From: Acetivibrio sp964564015
Lineage (GTDB): Bacteria > Bacillota > Clostridia > Acetivibrionales > Acetivibrionaceae
DNA: 64,000 nucleotides
Assembly (NCBI GenBank): GCA_964564015.1
Contig: CAZLZR010000015.1
Span: 22,123 to 86,122 of the forward strand
Direction: 5' to 3'
Positions 25,634 to 34,060 of the stretch are shown here, piece after piece. The position numbers and the translations under genes were made by a program. Position 1 is the stretch's first letter; each line of letters opens with the position of its first letter. The notes beneath the pieces were generated by a model. It was given only the letters and a program-made list of their open reading frames with translations. It made no database searches and had not been told where the DNA came from.

Positions 25634-28276
25634 TTATTTCTGACCCAAGTCCCCTTCCTTCTTTACAGCAGCCTGTGCGGCAGCAAGTCTTGCTATCGGC
25701 ACACGGAACGGTGAACATGATACATAATTCAATCCGGCTTTATGACAGAACTCAACGGAAGATGGATCTCCACCATGTTCTCCACATATACCAAGCTTTA
25801 TATCAGGTCTTGTCTGCTTACCAAGCTTTGCAGCCATCCCAATAAGCTTACCTACACCGTTCTGATCCAACCTTGCGAATGGGTCCTGCTCATAAATCTT
25901 TTTATTGTAGTACTCTTCAAGGAACTTACCTGCATCGTCACGGCTGAAGCCAAAAGTCATCTGAGTGAGGTCGTTTGTTCCAAATGAGAAAAACTCAGCT
26001 TCTTTCGCTATTTCGTCAGCAGTTATTGCAGCCCTTGGGATCTCAATCATTGTACCAACTTTATAATCAAGCTTAACGCCTGCTTTTTCAATAACTTCAT
26101 TTGCTGTCTTCACTACGACATCTTTAACATACTTTAACTCTTTAATCTCACCAACTAATGGTATCATAATTTCAGGTATAACATTCATTCCCTGTTTATT
26201 AACATTTATCGCAGCTTCAATAACCGCCCTAGTCTGCATTTCAGCGATTTCAGGGTAAGTAACTGCCAAACGGCATCCTCTGTGTCCCATCATTGGATTG
26301 AACTCATGAAGATCCGCAACAATTCCTTTTAAATCTTCAAAACTCATTCCCATCTCTTTTGCAAGAGCTGAGATGTCTTCATCAGCCTGCGGGAGGAACT
26401 CATGAAGCGGAGGATCCAAAAATCTTATTGTTACAGGATATCCTTTCATTTCTCTGAACAATCCTTCAAAGTCTCCTCTTTGCATTGGGAGCAGTTTATC
26501 GAGAGCCTTTCTCCTTTGCTCTTCAGTTCTTGCTACAATCATTTCTCTCATTGCAGGAATTCTGTCAGCATCGAAGAACATATGCTCTGTACGGCAAAGA
26601 CCGATTCCCTCTGCACCGAACTTCATAGCCTGTGCAGCATCAGCAGGTGTATCGGCATTTGTCCTGACCTTTAAGGTTCTCAGTTCGTCCGCCCAACCCA
26701 TTAGTGTTGCAAAATCGCCTGTCATTTCCGGATCAACTGTCGGTAAACGATCACCATATACATTACCGGTTGAACCGTCAAGAGAAATCCAATCTCCCTC
26801 AACATATTTCTTACCGTTTTTATCAATAAAGTACTTTTCTTCTTCATTTATTTTTACATCATTACATCCTGCAACACAGCATGTACCCATCCCACGCGCA
26901 ACAACCGCTGCGTGTGAAGTCATACCACCTCGCCCTGTAAGTATTCCCTTTGAAACATGCATACCTTCAATGTCTTCAGGAGACGTTTCAAGTCTAACAA
27001 GAACAACAAACTCCTCACCATTTTTGTATGCATTAACTGCGTCTTCAGCTTCAAAATACACTTTCCCTGTAGCAGCTCCGGGTGATGCCGGCAATCCTTT
27101 TGCAACAGGTACAGCAGCTTTTAACGAAGCAGGTTCAAAATTCGGATGAAGGAGTGCATCAAGCTGTTTGGGATCAACCTTCATAACAGCTTCTTCCTTT
27201 GTTGCCATCCCTTCTGAAACTAAATCAACAGCAATTTTTAAAGCAGCAGCAGCCGTCCTCTTACCGTTTCTGGTCTGCAGCATAAACAGTTTACCTTTTT
27301 CAATTGTAAACTCCATATCCTGCATATCTCTATAATGCTTTTCAAGCTTTTGTGCTATATCTAAAAATTGATTGTATGCATCTGGGTTGATTTCTTTAAG
27401 TTTATCTATGGATTGAGGTGTTCTTATACCTGCAACAACATCTTCTCCCTGAGCATTCATCAGGAATTCTCCGTAAAGTTTCTTTTCTCCTGTAGAAGGG
27501 TTTCTTGTGAAAGCAACTCCTGTACCGGAGTCATTTCCCATATTTCCATAAACCATTTCCTGAACATTTACGGCAGTGCCCCAGTCACCTGGAATATCAT
27601 TAAGTCTTCTATAAACTATAGCTCTTGGATTGTCCCATGAACGGAAAACTGCTTTTACAGCTTCCATTAACTGAACTTTAGGATCTTGTGGGAAATCGAA
27701 CCCCTTTTCTTTTTTGAAGAGTTCTTTATATCTTTTGACAACTTCCTTTAAATTATCTGCAGTCAAATCAGTATCAAAATGAGCTCCGTTTTCTTCTTTA
27801 ACCGCATCAAGTATCTTTTCAAACTTTGGCTTTTCCACTTCCATTACTACGTCACTGAACATCTGAATAAATCTTCTATAGCTGTCATAAGCAAACCTCA
27901 CATTATCAGTAAGCTTCGCAAGACCTTCAACAACTATATCGTTAAGTCCCAAATTCAATATTGTATCCATCATCCCTGGCATGGAAGCCCTTGCTCCTGA
28001 CCTGACGGAAACTAAAAAAGGATTGTTCGGGTCACCAAATTTCTTACCTACAATTCCTTCGGTCTTTGACATCATTGTATAAATCTCTTCTTCGATCTCT
28101 TTAGCTATAACCTTACCGTCCTGATAATATCTGGTACATGCTTCCGTAGTAACTGTAAACCCTCTTGGTACAGGAAGGCCTAATCCCGTCATTTCTGCGA
28201 GGTTAGCCCCTTTGCCTCCAAGCAGGTTTCTCATTGAAGCGTTTCCTTCGTTAAAAAGATATACGTGCTTTGCCAT
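25634..28276 (-). CDS. ppdK: Pyruvate, phosphate dikinase
   Basis: 880 residues from ATG 28276 (GGGAGGG upstream). It interconverts pyruvate, ATP and Pi with PEP, AMP and PPi; in C. thermocellum-type glycolysis it helps to replace pyruvate kinase. The N-terminal nucleotide-binding domain begins VYLFNEGNASMRNLLGGKGA. The phosphoryl-carrying His lies in GGMTSHAAVVARGMG and the C-terminal PEP/pyruvate barrel has FGTNDLTQMTFGFSRDD and GICGEHGGDP. Length is normal for the family. It stands as a single gene with its own terminator. Confidence 0.97.
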   Translation of the reverse strand: MAKHVYLFNEGNASMRNLLGGKGANLAEMTGLGLPVPRGFTVTTEACTRYYQDGKVIAKEIEEEIYTMMSKTEGIVGKKFGDPNNPFLVSVRSGARASMPGMMDTILNLGLNDIVVEGLAKLTDNVRFAYDSYRRFIQMFSDVVMEVEKPKFEKILDAVKEENGAHFDTDLTADNLKEVVKRYKELFKKEKGFDFPQDPKVQLMEAVKAVFRSWDNPRAIVYRRLNDIPGDWGTAVNVQEMVYGNMGNDSGTGVAFTRNPSTGEKKLYGEFLMNAQGEDVVAGIRTPQSIDKLKEINPDAYNQFLDIAQKLEKHYRDMQDMEFTIEKGKLFMLQTRNGKRTAAAALKIAVDLVSEGMATKEEAVMKVDPKQLDALLHPNFEPASLKAAVPVAKGLPASPGAATGKVYFEAEDAVNAYKNGEEFVVLVRLETSPEDIEGMHVSKGILTGRGGMTSHAAVVARGMGTCCVAGCNDVKINEEEKYFIDKNGKKYVEGDWISLDGSTGNVYGDRLPTVDPEMTGDFATLMGWADELRTLKVRTNADTPADAAQAMKFGAEGIGLCRTEHMFFDADRIPAMREMIVARTEEQRRKALDKLLPMQRGDFEGLFREMKGYPVTIRFLDPPLHEFLPQADEDISALAKEMGMSFEDLKGIVADLHEFNPMMGHRGCRLAVTYPEIAEMQTRAVIEAAINVNKQGMNVIPEIMIPLVGEIKELKYVKDVVVKTANEVIEKAGVKLDYKVGTMIEIPRAAITADEIAKEAEFFSFGTNDLTQMTFGFSRDDAGKFLEEYYNKKIYEQDPFARLDQNGVGKLIGMAAKLGKQTRPDIKLGICGEHGGDPSSVEFCHKAGLNYVSCSPFRVPIARLAAAQAAVKKEGDLGQK

Positions 28277-28640
28277 TAAAAAAACCCTCCCATTTGCTTT
28301 TTTGTGTATCATTTATGTTCTATATTCCAGAAATGTATATTAAATAGAAATATACTTTTCTTACTTCTTATTTATGGATAATTATGGAAACCGTTTTTCT
28401 GACCATTCTAATTATAACATACTTAAAAAATTTTTCATTATTTTTTTGAAAAATAATGAAAAATAAAGAGTTTCAAAAAATTCGTTAGTCAAAATATATA
28501 GTTTCAACCCTATAAAATCAAGTTTTTTTATGGGTAAAAATCCCTTAATAATTCTCTCCAATAAAGGCAAAAAGTATTCCATTAAAATATAAAACATCAA
28601 ATTCAGAAAGTTTTTCGGAGGTGTCAATCTCAGCTTGTGG
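28277..28640. other. Upstream region of ppdK
   Basis: 364 bases of AT-rich DNA between repeat B1 and ppdK. It must hold the ppdK promoter. An open frame on the minus strand here (28412-28627) is low-complexity Phe/Leu/Lys sequence without a ribosome site and is not taken as a gene. Confidence 0.3.
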
Positions 28641-28750
28641 AAAAAAGTCGGCTTCGCCGATTTAAAGTTAGGGTATCACATGCAGTAAACAATCTTTCGG
28701 TAGACTTTTTTGATGCCAGAAAGAAATGCACTTTCTCAGGCATTAAAAAC
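28641..28750 (-). repeat. Dispersed repeat family B, copy 1
   Basis: About 107 bp matching 49541-49647 in inverted orientation. On the minus strand it reads AATGCCTGAGAAAGTGC...CTTTCTGGCATCAAAAAAG, then a less conserved middle, then ATCGGCGAAGCCGACTTTTTT. It has two hairpins, the last being terminator-like. It is intergenic, between the glyS terminator and ppdK. Confidence 0.85.
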
Positions 28751-28778
28751 AATGGGCTTCCCGTACGGGAAGCCCATT
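28751..28778 (-). terminator. Terminator of glyS
   Basis: Perfect 28-base palindrome AATGGGCTTCCCGT/ACGGGAAGCCCATT, followed on the minus strand by TTGTTTTTAAT. It starts 10 bases after the glyS stop. Confidence 0.88.
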
Positions 28779-28788
28779 TTAGCCTTTT

Positions 28789-30177
28789 CTAAAATTCAAA
28801 TTTACCTTCAAAATAATTATCCAGTTCCTCAATTTTAACCCTGACCTGCTGCATGCTATCTCTGTCTCTGATTGTAACACTCTTATCCTCTAAGGAGTCA
28901 AAATCAAAGGTTATGCAGTAAGGTGTTCCGATTTCGTCCTGTCTTCTATATCTCTTACCGATACTTCCTGTCTCATCATATTCACATACGTACTTTTTAG
29001 TAAGTGTTTCATAAACCTTGAAAGCGTCATCGCCAAGTTTTTTCGAAAGCGGAAGCACTGCCACCTTAACAGGTGCAATTGCAGGATGGAAATGCAAAAC
29101 TACTCTTACATCACCTTCTGCCACCTCTTCTTCATCATAAGCGTCACACAGAAATGCAAGCGTAACCCTGTCTGCACCAAGGGAAGGCTCTATACAGTAA
29201 GGAACATACTTCTCATTTGTCGTCGGATCAAAATATGAGAGGTCATCTTTTGAATGCTCCATATGCTGCTTTAAGTCAAAGTCAGTTCTGTCTGCAATAC
29301 CCCAGAGTTCTCCCCAACCAAACGGGAATTTAAATTCAATATCTGTTGTTGCATTACTATAGTGAGAGAGCTCTTCCTTCTCATGATCACGCATCTTCAA
29401 ATTATCTTTGTTTACTCCAAGGCTTAACAACCAATTAAAGCAATAGTTTTTCCAGTAATCAAACCATTCAAGATCTTTTCCGGGTTCACAGAAGAATTCA
29501 AGTTCCATCTGTTCAAATTCACGGGTTCTGAAAGTAAAATTACCAGGGGTAATTTCATTTCTGAATGACTTACCTATCTGACCTATGCCAAACGGTATCT
29601 TCTTTCTTGAAGTTCTTTGAACGTTCTTAAAATTTACAAATATACCCTGTGCTGTTTCAGGCCTTAAGAATATTTCTGCCTTTGAATCTTCAGTAACTCC
29701 TTGAAAGGTCTTAAACATGAGATTAAACTTTCTTATATCTGTAAAGTTGGCAGATCCGCAATTAGGGCACTTTACTCCCTTTTCCTTTACATATGCAATA
29801 AGCTGGTCATTAGTCCAGCCATCCACCTTAACATCGAGCTTGTTCTCAGCATTCCAGTCCTCAATCATTTTGTCTGCCCTGTGACGTGTCTTGCAGTCCT
29901 TACAGTCAATCAGCGGATCACTGAACCCTCCGACATGCCCTGATGCCACCCATACCTGGGGATTCATAAGTATAGCACAGTCTACGCCAACATTATATGG
30001 ACTTTCCTGCACAAATTTTCTCCACCATGCCTTTTTCACGTTATTCTTCAGCTCAACGCCTAAAGGACCGTAATCCCATGCATTTGCAAGTCCGCCATAT
30101 ATATCTGACCCAGGATATACAAAACCTCTATTTTTGGCAAGCGCAACTATCTTGTCCATAGTCTTTTCAAATTCCAT
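28789..30177 (-). CDS. glyS: Glycyl-tRNA synthetase, single-chain type
   Basis: 462 residues from ATG 30177, eight bases after GGAGG (TTG at 30180 is an alternative). A class II synthetase of the homodimeric, eukaryote-like type: SDIYGGLANAWDYGPLG at the N-terminus, the FRNEITPGNFTFRTREF motif 2 region, a zinc-ribbon-like CPNCGS insertion and the C-terminal anticodon-binding domain (APVKVAVLPL). It charges tRNA-Gly. There is no T-box leader in the 134 bases upstream. Single gene. Confidence 0.96.
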   Translation of the reverse strand: MEFEKTMDKIVALAKNRGFVYPGSDIYGGLANAWDYGPLGVELKNNVKKAWWRKFVQESPYNVGVDCAILMNPQVWVASGHVGGFSDPLIDCKDCKTRHRADKMIEDWNAENKLDVKVDGWTNDQLIAYVKEKGVKCPNCGSANFTDIRKFNLMFKTFQGVTEDSKAEIFLRPETAQGIFVNFKNVQRTSRKKIPFGIGQIGKSFRNEITPGNFTFRTREFEQMELEFFCEPGKDLEWFDYWKNYCFNWLLSLGVNKDNLKMRDHEKEELSHYSNATTDIEFKFPFGWGELWGIADRTDFDLKQHMEHSKDDLSYFDPTTNEKYVPYCIEPSLGADRVTLAFLCDAYDEEEVAEGDVRVVLHFHPAIAPVKVAVLPLSKKLGDDAFKVYETLTKKYVCEYDETGSIGKRYRRQDEIGTPYCITFDFDSLEDKSVTIRDRDSMQQVRVKIEELDNYFEGKFEF

Positions 30178-30311
30178 CAAAAATGCCTCCTTAACAATAT
30201 CAATAAATATATTTTTAACCTACTATCATTTATTGTCAACAATAATTTTTATTAACGGGTGCATTTATTTTTACTTACCATATCGTGGTAAAAGCATTGC
30301 TCCCTTTATTA

Positions 30312-31511
30312 TTATACCTTTTTATGTAACTTTATAACTTCATCGAGAATCCTGTTTCCGGCTTCCTCTTTGCTCATTATTGGAAAATCCAATATATTCC
30401 CATCCCTTTTTATAATCTTTATTATGTTTGTATCGGTTCCAAACCCAGCGCCTTCTTGTGTAACATCGTTTGCCACTATCATATCCAGATTTTTTGCAGA
30501 AAGCTTATCGCACGCATTATTAACCAGATCATTTGTTTCGGCGCTGAAACCTACCAATATCCTGCTTTCTTTCACTTTTCCAAGCTCCCTTGCTATGTCA
30601 GGGTTTTTAACCAATTCTATCGTCATGCTGCTTTCCTTCTTTTTAATCTTCTTATCCGCAACATTTGCACATTTATAATCGGCAACAGCAGCAACCATAA
30701 TCAATACATCAAAATCCCGATAGCAGTCCATAACTTCACTAAACATTTCATCGGCAGTCCGGACTTTAACAAGCTCTGCTCCGGAAGGAGGCGCTATATT
30801 AACCGGACCGGATATAACCTTAACTTCAGCACCTCTCCTAAACGCCTGTGCTGCAATGGCATAACCCATTTTCCCGGAGGAGTGATTGGAAATATATCTG
30901 ACAGGATCAATAGGTTCTTGTGTAGGTCCTGCTGTTATCAAAACCTTTATATCTTTGAAATCCTTCTTATCGCATATCAGCTCCGTTACCTTTTCCACAA
31001 TAACAGGCGGTTCAGGCAGACGACCTCTTCCGGTAGTTCCACATGCCATAAGTCCGGTTTCTGTTTCCAAAAATATATATCCACGCTCCGATAGTTTTTT
31101 TATATTATCCTGTACAATAGGGTTTTCATACATATTGGTATTCATAGCGGGAACAAAAACAACCAGCGCTTTTGAGGCCATAATTGTAGTTGAAAGCATG
31201 TCATCGGCGATACCGTTCGCAACTTTTCCAATTATGTTTGCAGTTGCAGGAGCAACAACAATTATATCGGCTTTTGTTGCTAGTGATATATGCTGAATAT
31301 CCCACGCCTTTGGTTCGTCAAACATATCAGTTACAACAGGATTGTGTGCAATCGACCTGAAAGTCAGAGGAGTAACAAACCGGGTAGCATTTTCGGTCAT
31401 AATTACATTTACATCAGCATGAAGTTTTTTTAGTCTGCTTACAACCTCAACCACCTTATACGCAGCTATGCCCCCACACACACCAACTACAACAGTCTTG
31501 CCTTCTAACAT
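30312..31511 (-). CDS. coaBC: Bifunctional phosphopantothenoylcysteine decarboxylase/synthetase
   Basis: 399 residues from ATG 31511 (GAGAGGG). The N-terminal CoaC flavoprotein domain (about 1-185) has GVCGGIAAYK, the active-site His in DIQHISLA and PAMNTNMY. The C-terminal CoaB domain has ITAGPTQEPIDPVRYISN and MAAVADYK-like MVAAVADYK. It makes 4'-phosphopantetheine for coenzyme A in two steps. Last gene of the yicC-remA-gmk-rpoZ-coaBC run. Confidence 0.95.
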   Translation of the reverse strand: MLEGKTVVVGVCGGIAAYKVVEVVSRLKKLHADVNVIMTENATRFVTPLTFRSIAHNPVVTDMFDEPKAWDIQHISLATKADIIVVAPATANIIGKVANGIADDMLSTTIMASKALVVFVPAMNTNMYENPIVQDNIKKLSERGYIFLETETGLMACGTTGRGRLPEPPVIVEKVTELICDKKDFKDIKVLITAGPTQEPIDPVRYISNHSSGKMGYAIAAQAFRRGAEVKVISGPVNIAPPSGAELVKVRTADEMFSEVMDCYRDFDVLIMVAAVADYKCANVADKKIKKKESSMTIELVKNPDIARELGKVKESRILVGFSAETNDLVNNACDKLSAKNLDMIVANDVTQEGAGFGTDTNIIKIIKRDGNILDFPIMSKEEAGNRILDEVIKLHKKV

Positions 31512-31665
31512 AAAACCCTCTCCATAATAATTATATTGAGAAATAATTAACGCCTCTTTTTCCCATAAACTATTTAAAGAAATATATCTCAAAAGGAAAA
31601 TTATAGAGGCGAAGTTATTTCTAATTTTTTTGATTACATAAAATCAGATACCTTAAGCCCTTAAC

Positions 31666-31902
31666 TTACTTTATTCCGCTCTTTGTTCTGATATATGTAA
31701 TCTTCTGCTCATCAATTTCATTTATTGCAATAGTTACAGGTTTTTCGGAATCACATTCCGTAAGCTTATGTGCTCCTTCGGTTATTTGTCTAGCTCTTTT
31801 AGCTGCTGCAACTACTAACGTATATCTGCTGTCTACTTTGTCTAGTAATGAGCTTATACCTGGCTCTATCATTGATAATTTCTTTTCGTTATTCTCTTTC
31901 AT
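31666..31902 (-). CDS. rpoZ: RNA polymerase omega subunit
   Basis: 78 residues: MIEPGISSLLDKVDSRYTLV and the AAKRARQI helix are the omega signature. It stabilises the beta' subunit in RNA polymerase. ATG at 31902 with AGGAGG. It lies between gmk and coaBC, the usual Firmicute order; repeat A3 separates it from gmk. Confidence 0.95.
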   Translation of the reverse strand: MKENNEKKLSMIEPGISSLLDKVDSRYTLVVAAAKRARQITEGAHKLTECDSEKPVTIAINEIDEQKITYIRTKSGIK

Positions 31903-31944
31903 GAGTTCAAACCTCCTATTTAATAATTTCGTGAGTAATATTTC

Positions 31945-32051
31945 CTAAGGGATAACGAAAAAATAACTTCCTATTCTCATATTTTAAAAACATTATTAAA
32001 TCAAGTTTTTTCGTTATCCAGAGTTGGAACTTATATTTTAGTCACACCTAA
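31945..32051 (+). repeat. Dispersed repeat family A, copy overlapping the gmk stop
   Basis: CTAAGGGATAACGAAAAAA, the conserved core, TTTTTTCGTTATCC, then the trailing segment TATATTTTAGTCACACCTAA. Its last bases contain the complement of the gmk stop codon (32048-32050), so it sits at the exact 3' end of gmk and before rpoZ. Confidence 0.85.
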
Positions 32052-32671
32052 TCCAAACTCAGATTATCAATACCGATACTTTTAAGTATATTTGCATTCC
32101 TTTTAAACTTCAGTTTCTCAGACACTATTATACTGGTAACGCTGTGTACGGCTTCTTCAACCTTGTCATTTACAACCACATAATCATATTTATCTACATA
32201 ATGCATTTCTTTTATAGCCTTATCCATACGCTTATCTATAACTTCCTGCTTTTCTGTACCTCTTCCTTCAATCCTTCTTCTTAGTTCTTTAAAAGACGGA
32301 GGCAGAATAAATATTGAAACACAATCAGGGTAAATTTTCTTTATGTTCAAAGCACCTTCAACTTCAATTTCCAGTAAACAATCATACCCTGATTTTATAG
32401 TGTCTTCAATACACTTTTTAGGTGTGCCATAATAATTATCGCAATATTTTACCCATTCTACCAGTTCATTGTTTTTGATCATAGTGTCAAATTCTTCATG
32501 AGTCTTAAAAAAGTAATTTATTCCGTCTACCTCACCATTTCTTGGATTTCTTGTCGTAGCAGAAACGGAAAATCTGATATTATTTTCCTTCTCTTTCAGA
32601 TTGTTAAGAAGTGTCCCTTTACCAGTGCCTGACGGACCTGAAACCACAACTAAAAGTCCTTCACGGAACAT
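32048..32671 (-). CDS. gmk: Guanylate kinase
   Basis: 207 residues. P-loop SGPSGTGKGTLL, the GMP-binding SATTRNPRNGEVDGINYFF and the lid RRIEGRGTE are all present. It converts GMP to GDP with ATP. ATG 32671 is seven bases after AGGGGG; a GTG lies one codon upstream. Its stop codon lies within repeat A3. Eleven bases separate it from remA. Confidence 0.96.
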   Translation of the reverse strand: MFREGLLVVVSGPSGTGKGTLLNNLKEKENNIRFSVSATTRNPRNGEVDGINYFFKTHEEFDTMIKNNELVEWVKYCDNYYGTPKKCIEDTIKSGYDCLLEIEVEGALNIKKIYPDCVSIFILPPSFKELRRRIEGRGTEKQEVIDKRMDKAIKEMHYVDKYDYVVVNDKVEEAVHSVTSIIVSEKLKFKRNANILKSIGIDNLSLD

Positions 32672-32682
32672 CACAGTTCCCC

Positions 32683-32961
32683 CTATTCTTCTTCCAATTC
32701 TTCCTCTTCAGCAGCCACATCAACTTCTTTACTGTTTAATCTATGCGCTACTGTTTCCGGCTGTACCGCAGATAATATTATATGATCGCTGTCTGTAATT
32801 ATTACTGCTCTTGTTCTTCTTCCATAAGTTGCATCAACCAGCATACCACGCTCTCTTGCTTCCTGAATTATTCTTTTTATAGGTGCGGACTCAGGACTGA
32901 CTATGGCAACAAGCCTGCTAGCCGAAACAATATTCCCAAACCCAATGTTTATTAACTTCAT
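32683..32961 (-). CDS. remA: RemA-like DNA-binding regulator (DUF370)
   Basis: 92 residues beginning MKLINIGFGNIVSASRLVAI with GRRTRAVIITDSDHIILSAV: the RemA fold. In Bacillus RemA binds DNA as an octameric ring and activates biofilm matrix and osmoprotection genes. The C-terminal acidic tail (AAEEEELEEE) is extra. ATG at 32961 with GGAGG. The position between yicC and gmk is conserved in Firmicutes. Confidence 0.95.
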   Translation of the reverse strand: MKLINIGFGNIVSASRLVAIVSPESAPIKRIIQEARERGMLVDATYGRRTRAVIITDSDHIILSAVQPETVAHRLNSKEVDVAAEEEELEEE

Positions 32962-32979
32962 TAATATTCCTCCTAATAC

Positions 32980-33858
32980 TTATTCAATATTTTGTATTTG
33001 CTCTCTTATTTTCTCCAATTCACTCTTAATCTCAACAACAAATTTTGTTATATTTAAATCATTGGCTTTAGAACCAATGGTATTTATTTCCCTGTTCATT
33101 TCCTGAATCAGGAAGTCAAGCTTTCTTCCTACAGACTGGCCAGCCTGTAAAGTCTCCCTAAGCTGCCCGATGTGGCTCGAAAGTCTTACCAGCTCCTCAT
33201 CAATACTGCATCTGTCTGCAAATATTGCCACTTCTGTTGCCAACCTGTTCTCATCAACAATCTGCTGTTCCAGCAATTCCTTAATCCTATTTTCCAATTT
33301 ACACTTATATTCTTTTACCACTTCAGGAGCTCTTATACCAATTTCCTTAACGATGTTTTCAATATAATCAGTTCTATCAAGAATACAGTTTTTTAAACCT
33401 TCTCCTTCAATCTTCCTCATATTGATTAAGGAATCAATTGCACCTTCCAAAGCTTCGCTCAATAGATTCCAGATTTTTTCCTCATCCTGCTCTGCTTTCT
33501 CAACCTTTAATACATCAGGAAATTTAGCAATAAGAGAAACAGATATATCATCCTGCAGTTCGTATTTATTCTTAAGAAGCCGCAATGTATCAATGTAAGT
33601 CTTAGCAAGTCCTTCATCAATCAGGATACTTCTGGAATCCTCACTGAAATCGTCAAAGCTGATAAAAACATCTGCTTTTCCCCGTGATACTGCCTTTGTT
33701 ACCACTTCTCTTACCTTATCCTCAAGAAATGATATCTGCCTTGGAATTTTAATATAAACGTCACTATATCTATGATTTACAGTTTTAATTTCTACCAGGC
33801 ATTCCATTCCACCAGCCTGTGACTTACCCCTGCCAAACCCCGTCATGCTTCTTATCAT
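32980..33858 (-). CDS. yicC: YicC-family endoribonuclease
   Basis: 292 residues from ATG 33858 (MIRSMTGFGRG, the diagnostic N-terminus), AAGGATG upstream. The C-terminal DUF1732 part has FLIQEMNREINTIGSKANDL. YicC proteins are reported to be Mn-dependent endoribonucleases acting on RNA turnover. First gene of the yicC-remA-gmk-rpoZ-coaBC operon, with a candidate promoter at 33912-33939. Confidence 0.93.
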   Translation of the reverse strand: MIRSMTGFGRGKSQAGGMECLVEIKTVNHRYSDVYIKIPRQISFLEDKVREVVTKAVSRGKADVFISFDDFSEDSRSILIDEGLAKTYIDTLRLLKNKYELQDDISVSLIAKFPDVLKVEKAEQDEEKIWNLLSEALEGAIDSLINMRKIEGEGLKNCILDRTDYIENIVKEIGIRAPEVVKEYKCKLENRIKELLEQQIVDENRLATEVAIFADRCSIDEELVRLSSHIGQLRETLQAGQSVGRKLDFLIQEMNREINTIGSKANDLNITKFVVEIKSELEKIREQIQNIE

Positions 33859-33911
33859 AATCAATTCATCCTTTTTATGAATTTAATAAAGTCTTTTCTT
33901 AAACAATATGT

Positions 33912-33939
33912 ATTATAACATAATTATCGATAATTTGAA
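33912..33939 (-). promoter_or_regulatory. Candidate sigma-A promoter of the yicC operon
   Basis: On the minus strand TTCAAA, 16-base spacer, TATAAT, about 50 bases before the yicC start. Confidence 0.45.
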
Positions 33940-34031
33940 GGTATAATCTTAATTTTTTTTGTGTTTTTTCCTATTTTCTCACGTTTACTAAATAAAAATA
34001 CAGATTACATGGCAAAATGAATTCAGCTTCC

Positions 34032-34060
34032 AAAAAAGCTGCCCTTAAGGCAGCCTTTTT
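34032..34060 (-). terminator. Terminator of the GH43 gene
   Basis: AAAAAGGCTGCC, short loop, GGCAGCTTTTTT on the minus strand, directly after the GH43 stop codon. Confidence 0.9.

Noticed and set aside
28412..28627. 71-codon frame upstream of ppdK
   Set aside because: Low-complexity Phe/Leu/Lys sequence without a ribosome site.
30178..30311. T-box leader before glyS
   Set aside because: No specifier loop, terminator/antiterminator pair or T-box sequence could be found in the 134 bases.
30456..31094. 212-codon plus-strand frame inside coaBC
   Set aside because: Antisense shadow of a strongly conserved gene; Cys/Ile-rich composition and no ribosome site.
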